NCBI RefSeq assembly: GCF_905147365.1
Contig: NC_056416.1
Span: 6,034,001-6,098,000, forward strand
Direction of reading: 5' to 3'
From: Aricia agestis
Lineage: Eukaryota > Arthropoda > Insecta > Lepidoptera > Lycaenidae
DNA: 64,000 nt
Shown: one piece after another, positions 55,790 to 64,000 of the stretch
Numbering within the stretch: position 1 is the first letter of the stretch
How the letters are laid out: each line of letters begins with the position of its first letter
Program-made: the position numbers and the translations under genes
Notes under the pieces: model-generated
Seen by the model: only the letters and a program-made list of their open reading frames with translations
Told to the model about the DNA's origin: nothing
Databases searched by the model: none

Positions 55790-56785
55790 TGTCGTCTGCG
55801 ATCTCCCTAAAAAGAATTCAATATTTTGCAATTGTTCGATTATTATTATATATGAGGAAACCCGCAGGAAATTCCGAAAATTATAGACTATGCATGATTT
55901 CATCTTTATTTCAAGTACCTCAACCATGTGCCACCAGAAGATAAGATTTAGTAATGCCATACAAAACCCTAAATCCGATATTGATGTTTTCGTCCTGAGC
56001 GTCAAATCGGCAAATAGAGGCTATCGGTTGGTGTGGTGATACTGTATTTCTTGTAGCGGTACCTCTATTTCTTGTCTTTATCCTTGCGAGCAGATGAAGG
56101 AAGAATTTTAACAACGACGATGATGATGATTTTTGTTTCCATTCCTATTTCCTGACCGATCGAGTGAATATTTTTGCTGGAATTTTATTCTTATTGTCTT
56201 ATTGTTGATAGATTTCTCCTGGAGGGCAGAGGTTATCATTGGATGACGCCTCCAACTGTTTTAACGTTCTACAATCATGAAGCGCTATTTTGTGCGTGAT
56301 GAATATGAACGTAAAATGTTTTTTTTAAATCAACGAAAAAAATCTTAGAGTAAAATTAGAAAAAAGAGTAAATTTTTTTTTAAACAACTCCAAAGATTTC
56401 GAGCTTTTAGTAACATTGGCCATGTCATTTCTAATCAAATCACTTTAGGGGTGTAATTTTGTAATTTTTTTTCATTTTTTTACGTATACTACATTTTTGG
56501 TTTTTTTTTAGAAACTACAATCCACTAGGGATAAACCCAGAAAGGAGTTGATTTCTTATGATTTGTTATTAGTATACTTACCCACCATCTATAAAATATC
56601 ATAATTTACATTTTAAATTTCACTTCCTTATTTCTGAAAGTGTCAAAAAACCTAAAAACTTGAAAATATGTTTGGATATCACTAATTCCTGATTTAGATA
56701 AACGGCCGGTGCGTTGATGAATCAGTCAATCAGCTTGGCTATTTACATAAATATAAATTAGTTATGTACATTAGTAGTATGTGTC
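55790..56785. other. intergenic, nothing recognised
   Basis: Preceded by a Helitron 5' end at 55746. AT-rich, with no coding similarity. Confidence 0.5.
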
Positions 56786-56879
56786 AAAGAATCAAGTATA
56801 TTATGTAAATATGAGACGAATGTTGCCGCCGCGTCGCGAGGAACGGTCGTCTGAACTGTAGCTTATCAGAAGCGGCAAA

Positions 56880-59204
56880 ATGAAAACAAATCTATTTTGC
56901 TTATTATTATTCCTGTATACGTACAAAGAAGTGTGTAAGTTGCTAGTGTTCTCTATTAAGGAGAGTGTAGTGATCATTTGTTGAGTGTTTAGGTACACTT
57001 TACTGTTGATTTCGTTTTAGATTCTGATATCAATAGCAAGTTCTTCAGAAAAGATTATGTGGCGATAAATGGGACAGGAGCGTTCTACAAACTGCATTTC
57101 GAGAGGAGGAGTTGGGCAGCAGCCAGGGAAGTCTGTGAGGCTGAGGGGGCGAGCCTCTTCTACCCAGTTGATGACGACGAGGCCAGGATTGTCATGCAGC
57201 ATCTGAGGCAGACGGTCGGCGTATTCAGCCGACTTTTTATAGGAATATCGAAGCCCTATTCTCATTATATTTTCGAAACAGTTGATGGTGAGTGCGCGCT
57301 TGTTATTATTTAAATGTTGTTTTTTTTTTATTCCAATTATTGTAAGCAAGGTATTTATATTGAAAATTTGCTATTGTAATATGTAGTATTGTATAATCTT
57401 ATAAGTATATAAAATTCTCGTGTCACAATGTTAGTTATCGTACTCCTCCGAAACGGCTTTACTGATTTTAACCAAATTTTATATGCATATTCAGTGGGTC
57501 TGAGAATCGGCTACTGGGTACTTTTTATATTGATAAGTGCATTTTTTGAATAAATAATAGTAAATTATTACAACTCGAGACTGACGGCGAACATTGTGCG
57601 ACATCTACAACACACTTCAAAAGAGCCGTCGGCAATGAAGTAATGTTATTTTCCTGTTTCAGGCACGTTGATGGCAGATGTGTACCATAAATGGCGTCCT
57701 AACCAGCCAGATGACTACAACGGGACTGAAGACTGCGTTGCTCTAGACGCTTCCGACGAACTCCTAGATGACTACCCGTGCGATGCCAAGTTGCTGTTCC
57801 TCTGCAAGAAGACAGAGACATCTCTGAAATGGAATGTTCTCTGTGACATTCCTGATCTAGGTAAATGAACTTACTATTCCGAACACGTTAGAAACAACAG
57901 TTTTGAGAAAATATATCTTGCTAATTTGCTATTGCCTGACCTAGTAGGTCAACACCTACCACTGGATTAGGAACTGGCCTGATGATAGAAGATTTATGCC
58001 TGTTTTCACCAACGGTCTCCGAACGCTAAGTGTTCCCTAGCGATCTTTGCGGGTCAAATATCTCTTAAAACAAACACATTTAAAAAAAAGTAATGTTAAG
58101 CAAAAGTTCTTACGCCCTAAGGGCGAACGTGACACACAAAAATTCGTGAAATCGTGAAGGATATGCACCCTTAATGGCCGCTAGGGGACCACTTAGCGTT
58201 AGGAGGCGGTTGGTGAAAACAGGCATTAGTTAACCAATTTGGCAACCTTAATCAAGAATGACTAGGGCCAAATCTCCGAAAAAAGCCAGCCCAATGAAAA
58301 AAATACTTGAATGTTCGTAGCTTGAATGAAAGCTTTACCGCCACAAGTTTAAAATTATGTCGGAAACGTTGAAATTTTCAGATTACGAGTACGTGGATAC
58401 CCTGGGAAGATGCTACAAGCTGCATTTAACACCCAGGACGTGGAGCGACGCGTACGCCGTGTGCCGAATGGAGCAATCATACTTGGCCATCGCCAATACA
58501 CAAGGAGAGGCGAAATATTTGGCGAAGCTGATGGACAGAGCTTCTTCACATAACGAAATTGAGTACTCCGGTGCGATACATCTTGGGTTCAAGAAAATTG
58601 GAACTTGGAAAACTACACATAGTAAGTTAAAAGTTAACAATGTTGCATAACTCTGTTATGGTACCCAAGTAATAAACCATGGTATTCTTCATTCAGCATC
58701 ATTCGTATTCGCGGGTTAATGGTGGATTTACACGGGTCGATTTTAGCCGTGCGGCTATAGTCACCCGTGTAAACCCCGCATAAGGGACAAGAACCTTCAT
58801 ACATAAAAAATATAAGCATGTTGTCTTGGATGAAGCCAAAAAAACTAACGCTATAAATAAATTCTGCTTAGATTTTTATGTATTGGGCCGTGATGAGTAG
58901 ACTTCTTCAGCACCCGTGACCCGACTTGTATTGTGATTGTTTAGAAACTGACAAACGTTGGCTTAACAATTTAATGAACTGCTCTTTTGACGCACTTTCA
59001 GGTGTTCCTCTATACGATAGCGGCTACAAGAACTGGGCAAAGGGACAACCTGAGGGAAACGATAAAATATGCGGCTCCATGTCTAACGACACTCTTCTCA
59101 GCGGCGTCAACTGTGAAGACGAAGCTATTTTCATATGCGAACATGAAATAAGCCTGCTCAAGTTGAGCATAGACCTGAAATTCGGAACAGATGACGCGGA
59201 CTAG
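56880..59204 (+). CDS. C-type lectin 6, secreted, two CRDs
   Basis: Exons 56880-56934, 57021-57287, 57663-57860, 58382-58621 and 59002-59204, all phase 1; 963 nt, 320 residues. The signal peptide is MKTNLFCLLLFLYTYKEV. CRD1 has QPD at 122-124 and LDD; CRD2 has QPE at 269-271 and LSGVNC. The exon 4 donor is at A|GTAAGT, so the joined codon is Ser where all the others have Gly. The protein is very close to lectin 5, most of all in exon 4, where long runs of bases agree. The 3' UTR starts with a stretch (tatatcgataagtatttata) also found after lectin 5. Introns 3 and 4 each carry a TWA-flanked MITE, and intron 2 a Helitron-like piece. Galactose-type specificity of CRD1 is inferred only from QPD. 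Confidence 0.92.
57997..58225. mobile_element. Harbinger-like MITE, 229 bp, TTA target duplication
   Basis: TGCCTGTTTTCACCAAC and GTTGGTGAAAACAGGCA; TTA at 57994-57996 and 58226-58228. The ends resemble the element at 8772 (GCCTGTTTCACC). In lectin 6 intron 3. Confidence 0.9.
58720..58780. mobile_element. 61-bp MITE, TAA target duplication
   Basis: TGGTGGATTTACACGGGT and ACCCGTGTAAACCCCGCA, with TAA on both sides (58717-58719 and 58781-58783). In lectin 6 intron 4. Confidence 0.75.
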
Positions 59205-59485
59205 CTAATGTTAAAATTATACTTTGGCCTAAAACTTTTATATCGATAAGTATTTATAAAAATAGATTTTTCTGGAACACTTTTCATTTTTATTTATAAA
59301 CCTACTACAGAATAATATTCAGCAACCTTCGATCATACAAAATATTATGCTTGTATAAGATTTCGGATTTTGGAAAATCGGATGAAAATAAAATATATAG
59401 GAGATGAGCGCCTTAGGAAAGTAATTTTTTTGTAAATAGTATGCAAAAGGCGTACTTATATAATATTAATTAAAATAGTAAGGGT

Positions 59486-59854
59486 GGGTTGCACCAGAGG
59501 CGTGGTTAAAGTTAAAGTTATGGTTATAGTTAAGGCTAAATTTAGCTTTAACTTTAACTTCAACCTTAACTTTGACCGGAGAAATTGACAGATGACAGCT
59601 GGTCCAACAAGGTTATAAATGAACGTGGGCGGGGGCGCTGCTGGTAAAGGAGAATTACTGACAAAAATTGCGTTTTTGTATGATGACAGCGTTAGTTCCT
59701 TTTTTCGCCAAGTGTATTTAAAACCTTGTCGAGCTCTATGGTTATGGTTAAATATGGCGTCTTGATGGCGTCCATTTTTAACTTTAACCAAAGATTTGAC
59801 ATTTTGCCTTGTAGTTAAAGTTACAGTTATAGTTAAAGTTAGTTGGTGCAACCC
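59486..59854. mobile_element. MITE 'ggttgcaccaactta', copy 3, both ends visible
   Basis: gggttgcaccagaggcgtgg start and gttagttggtgcaaccc end are inverse copies. The arms are made of TTAAAGTTA-type repeats, and the centre is as at 12510. The frame across it on the minus strand is not a gene. Confidence 0.8.
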
Positions 59855-60388
59855 AACCTAAACCAACAAGATCCGTTGATTCGTTTTTACGTCAAGATGT
59901 AACAAATGATGATGTAACAAACATACAGTCACAAACTTTCGCGTTTGTAATATTATTGAAATGGTATGATTAAAATATTAGACACCTAAAGGTGCATCAT
60001 TTAACCTTCGCTTTATCCTCGATCTTCACTCTTCAGCGTGTAGAGTCAATAATTGATTCGGTTCATAACAATATTATGTTTGAATATTATATCTGACTTA
60101 TTTCCTCATAAGCTTATTTAGCATGAGATTAAGAAACAAATTATTATTTATTATATTATGTTTTTCCTTGATCGTCAATTTATCCTAAAGCCTGCAATTT
60201 TTTTCAAAGGTGGCTTAAAGCGCCACCTTGTAGTATACTTAAGAAACTATGGATAGAATGGCACTGATGGTGTTAAAAATGACATAAAGATGGCGTTTCG
60301 TTGCAATCATGATACTAAATATAAATTAAATTATAAGAATGTTTTTTGGCGCATTTAAATATATTTTGTTATTTCATTTCTTGTTATT

Positions 60389-60810
60389 TTTAGGGTTCCG
60401 TACCCAAAGGGTAAAACGGGACCCTATTACTAAGACTCCGATGTCTGTCCGTCTGTCTGTCTGTCTCCAGGCTGTAACTCAAAAACCGCTATAGCTAGAT
60501 AGAGTTGAAATTTTCACAGATTGTGTATTTCTATTGCAGCTATAACAACAAATACTAAAAATAAAATGCTCCCATACAACAAACGTAATTTTTTTTAGCC
60601 TTTTTTGCTCTTAATCAATAATGGCCACAGGCTTAACATTTATGTAGTGAATCCTCAATTATATTTATAATTTAATAATTAATAATAAAATTTAAATAAA
60701 ATAAAAATTTAAGGCTCCCATACAAAAAATACAATTTTTTGCTTACTTTTGCTCTATGGCGGTACGGAACCCTTCGTGCGCGAGTCCGACTCGCACTTGG
60801 CCGATTTTGT
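60389..60810 (+). repeat. interspersed repeat ('agggttccgta' family), fullest end
   Basis: agggttccgtacccaaaggg, a (GTCT)n run, gctataacaacaaatactaa, and the end cgcgagtccgactcgcactt then ggccga. The inverse copy is at 24268. Confidence 0.8.
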
Positions 60811-60876
60811 TTTAACTTTAAAGCTGTATATCAAATCAGACTATATTACAAATTAGCTGCATTTCATTTTATGAAG

Positions 60877-60985
60877 ATTAAACATTTCTTAACCGTGGAC
60901 GGTGAACCTGAAAAAGTGATTACAGCAGTATTGATCGTTATTGCTGAGAAGAATAGTCCGATCTGTGTTAGCTTAATAATACAAC
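60877..60985 (+). other. short coding-like stretch, KH-domain-like by eye
   Basis: The frame reads LTVDGEPEKVITAVLIVIAE followed by KNSPIC. The GEPEKVITAV helix recalls the end of KH RNA-binding domains of the NOVA/Pasilla type. Stops and the lack of flanking exons suggest a retro-copy scrap or chance. Very uncertain. Confidence 0.2.
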
Positions 60986-61049
60986 AACTAACAACTGATG
61001 TCTGTTAGTAACAAATATACTTATTTTAAAACAAATTTTAAAAATATAT

Positions 61050-61515
61050 AACAAGTCAAGCAATGGTCAAAGACCCCTGGCCTTGAACACTCCAAGGCAC
61101 TAATTCCTGGCTTTAACAAGAAACTATCAGAATTAGTGCTTACCTTGGGTAGGAACCAATTAAGAATCCTTACCAGAAGCCTAACGGCACTGTAAGCTCA
61201 ACAAACACCTAAACAGAATGAGTATTTTTAGCATAACGACTTGCAGATTCTGTGAGGAAGAGGATGAGACACCTATTCACCTTCTCCTCGACTGTCCTGC
61301 TCTACTACAGAGCAGGAACAAGCACCTTGGTCGCCACGAATACTCATCCACAGAGGAAATTCATGGCACCAACCCCAACCATATCGTTAAATTTATGAGC
61401 AGTATTGGGTTGGGGATGATACTCTAGTGTGAAGGAGTCACAATAGATCCTTATGGATCGCAGTGACGTCAGGGCTACAGTGACCTGCCTTCTTTTAATA
61501 AAAAAAAACAAGCCC
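61050..61515 (+). mobile_element. non-LTR retrotransposon 3' end (with RNase H tail)
   Basis: The frame at 61218-61427 gives CRFCEEEDETPIHLLLDCPA, then LLQSRNKHLG, the cysteine-histidine tail after the RNase H domain of I/R1-type ORF2 proteins. The 3' UTR ends in an A-rich run at about 61500-61511. Upstream sequence in other frames looks like the same element. Confidence 0.8.
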
Positions 61516-61752
61516 TTCTGCTGCAAATGCAAATTAGAATTAATATTTTATCATATAAAATCTAATCGTTTTTTTTTTTAAATTCTTACACGGACTGTGA
61601 GCTATCTTGGTTCCTTTTTAAATAAAAAAAAATAGGCAGAGAAACTCGAACGCTATATAATAATGTAGGTATATTGCACAAAAATATTACTTACCTCAAG
61701 AATTAATCTAGAATTGTAACGTACGTAGAATAAACGTAAGGAACATAAAAAT

Positions 61753-62004
61753 ATGTTAAGGTTGGCACTCATGTTGCTTAAATTTTTGCGCTACAATTAC
61801 GTCCTACGTACTGGAACCTACCAAAAAAGTGAAAGTTGTCCACCCACTGATATTAAGCCCATGCTTTTGGGCACCACGAGACTGGCATTGTACCAGACCG
61901 CGAGCATACATTATCACACGTATCAACACCATCCAAATAATTTGGACAACTCGTTATTCATAATAAAAGATATAATTAAAAGTTGTGTAAGCAGTGAATA
62001 TTAA
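61753..62004 (+). CDS. small hypothetical ORF, 83 codons
   Basis: MLRLALMLLKFLRYNYVLRT then a hydrophilic part rich in histidine and tyrosine, ending SCVSSEY. It is longer than neighbouring chance frames and starts with a hydrophobic stretch, but I recognise no family. It lies 250 bp before the gene at 62255 on the same strand. Could be chance. Confidence 0.2.
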   Translation: MLRLALMLLKFLRYNYVLRTGTYQKSESCPPTDIKPMLLGTTRLALYQTASIHYHTYQHHPNNLDNSLFIIKDIIKSCVSSEY

Positions 62005-62254
62005 ATTAATGTATGTTCAAGAGCGACCTTTATATAGCTATCGATCATCAGTGTTATTACAGTATTCTTGTAAACCGATTCAAATAGGAGTAGAGATCGT
62101 GATGTTTGTGCCGTATCATATAATGTGGCCCTGTTATTCGATATGGTAACTCAATACGAGGTGGACACGCATGGAACACCAGTCGAGACACGGTTTAATA
62201 GTTTCAGTCATTTCTGCAAAACCACCGCAACGCTGAGGACGTGAACAGTGCGGG

Positions 62255-63224
62255 ATGCAAAAGGAACCGTCGCAGAATCGCGGCAAGAGCTTGATCGCCA
62301 TCCGAACGAATCAGCACCAGCAGCGCAAGATGCAAGGATTCAAAAGCCAGCTACCGAGAAGCTTTTCGACTCCTCAAGACAACGATTCGAGGGACAAGCA
62401 GAGCAAGAGCAATGTTGCCCGAAGTCTTTCATCCCCTGAAAAGGAATTATCCAATCAGACCCAGTTCCTTCGAACTAGATCTCAGGACTCCACGAGCGAC
62501 TTGGATTTTGAAAACTTTGAGCAATTCGAAGAGTCGTTGCTCGATATAGATGCGGACAATATCTCGTTAAACCAATACAGACGTAGTCCAGACATTGACG
62601 AACCTAAAAGAGTTCTGACATCTCTTCTACCTGGGGCTGGTCTTCATAGAATCACCATGAGGCCAATTTCATCTGGTCTAATCGACGCGCAATCAAGTAA
62701 ACTAATGAAGAACAAAAAAGCTGGACCGAGAGGTAAAGCAAAAATAACTTTCATTATTTTAAGTAATTTTAATAAATAATTAGCTAATTTATGAAAAAAA
62801 ATCCAACCTTCAGACTTTCCCTCGTACATAATTATTAATTATTACAGTAGCGTATATATAGATGAGGATAAAAATTACGGCTTTAACACGGAAAATCTAA
62901 ATTGTTCAGTTTATTTTTTATGCGTCTGATATATATTTGATTATCCACTTTTAATGATGTTACGATTACAAAAATGCCATCATGTACACTAAATTTTCAG
63001 GGTCACGTTCGGGCCTAAACGTGCGTCCACTCTCGCTGAAGATGCCAGTGCACCAAATGCATTTCTCTGAACCGGCAGCAGCTACCGACACTGATGAACT
63101 TCAAACATCTCCACAATATGAACTGGAGACACTGCAGTTGGAGAAAGAACTGACTGAGGCAGAACAGCAGCTGAATAAGGGGGTAGCAATCGCAAAAGAA
63201 GAAAGCGATGCTGAAGCCGATGTG
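62255..63224 (+). CDS. unrecognised protein, N-terminal part (gene continues past the window)
   Basis: Two exons can be joined. 62255-62732 ends AGAG|GTAAAG. 63001-63224 follows the acceptor aattttcag and ends in a donor GTG|GTAAGT. The join is phase 1, giving 234 residues so far. An in-frame TGA at 62234 supports the start. The protein is hydrophilic, Ser/Gln/Arg-rich at the N-terminus (KSLIAIRTNQHQQRKMQ), then acidic (TSDLDFENFEQFEESLLDID). A basic patch (KLMKNKKAGPRG) precedes the join, and exon 2 ends in a likely coiled coil (ETLQLEKELTEAEQQLNKG). There is no signal peptide or membrane segment, so a cytoplasmic or nuclear protein is likely. No family was recognised. Later exons lie outside. 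Confidence 0.7.
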
Positions 63225-64000
63225 GTAAGTTTTGCCTTGAATTATTTATGACGACAATAGTGACTGCATTGGCAAGCTAAAAACCATAATCAATTATTAT
63301 TATTATTATTATTCTTAAAGCTAAGGTTAATGTCCTATCGGCAAAGTTGCTGCTTATGCAGACATAGGATGATCGCTTAACAGTATGTAGTGTTCATTGG
63401 TAGCTCTACGCTCTACCACATCTGAAGCCATTATTTTCTAAGGCGTCATAAATTAAGATTAAAATAAAAACGAATCGACAAAAGTACTGCCCGTATAACC
63501 AGGAATTTTGTCGATTTTGTACCTAATAATGCATAAAAAATACAGAACCAGAACTCACAGACGAATATTGATTACTTATCAGCTTCATAATAAATGTTAT
63601 CTGTCAAATTCTTAGTTTAATAACAGTTGGGTAATTTATTCGTCTTTGAGAAGCACAGGGAGATAATAACTACCACGATGTCAGTAACAGAAGCAGCAAA
63701 ACAAGAAGATAAGTAGAAACAGGAACAAGAGCATCTCCTAAATCTTCTATTTCCTACGCAGTCTATCATAATTACAAACACAATAAATGGCTGTCATCTT
63801 CAAGGATGTAGTCAAATCTAAAATGACTAGTGTTGGTCTTGAGTCATCACTGATCTGTACCTACTCTTGTAGTTCAAACCATTTTTTGTAGCTGAGAATT
63901 CGTCATTGTTAGTTAAATACTAAATACTATAATTAACTACAAATAAGTCCGTAAAAATATATCTGACGAATATGTTACTTATATCTTTAAACGAGCAATT
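63225..64000. other. intron of the gene at 62255, repeat scraps
   Basis: A (TTA)n run at about 63295-63313, and a Helitron 5' end (cttatatctttaaacgagca) in the last 24 bases. No further exon was identified. Confidence 0.5.

Overview
The window looks like nuclear DNA of a lepidopteran insect (moth or butterfly). This is an inference from four things: spliced genes with short AT-rich introns; a tandem array of secreted two-domain C-type lectins of the immulectin type, which are characteristic of Lepidoptera; an insect-type fatty acyl-CoA reductase; and a heavy load of Helitrons, tRNA-derived SINEs, Harbinger-like and hAT-like MITEs, mariner/Tc1 relics and non-LTR retrotransposon pieces. No species can be named from the sequence alone.

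Layout. 1-7.2 kb is a transposon graveyard: a CR1-like retrotransposon 3' part, a Helitron, a dead Tc1 element, and one antisense relic of a lectin exon at 5923-6024. From 7.2 to 26.1 kb four complete lectin genes lie head to tail on the + strand (lectins 1-4). A fatty acyl-CoA reductase gene occupies 28.2-33.5 kb on the - strand. 33.5-44.3 kb is gene-free and filled with Helitrons, a SINE, foldback elements and relics. Two more lectin genes of a second subfamily follow on the + strand (lectin 5 at 44.3-53.7 kb, lectin 6 at 56.9-59.2 kb). After another repeat-rich stretch, an unrecognised gene starts at 62.26 kb and runs out of the window.

All six lectin genes share one plan that I traced by hand. 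Five exons encode signal peptide, CRD1 first half, CRD1 second half, CRD2 first half and CRD2 second half, and every intron is in phase 1. The summed exons give open frames of 317, 318, 306, 317, 319 and 320 residues. The sugar/calcium motifs differ: EPN, QPK, EPN, EPN, QPD and QPD in CRD1; QPD, LPE, LPE, LPE, QPE and QPE in CRD2. The array therefore looks like a set of secreted pattern-recognition lectins that has diversified its ligand sites after duplication. Genes 3 and 4 share a leader sequence, genes 1, 3 and 4 share a block in intron 1, and genes 5 and 6 share promoter-proximal and 3' UTR sequence.

The reductase, eight coding exons and 516 residues, is unrelated to the lectins in function and interrupts the array on the opposite strand. 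Most other sequence is mobile. Many elements have ends clear enough to place to the base, such as two hAT-like MITEs with exact 8-bp target duplications, a SINE with a 9-bp duplication, and a Helitron nested inside a foldback element inside the 7.7-kb second intron of lectin 5.
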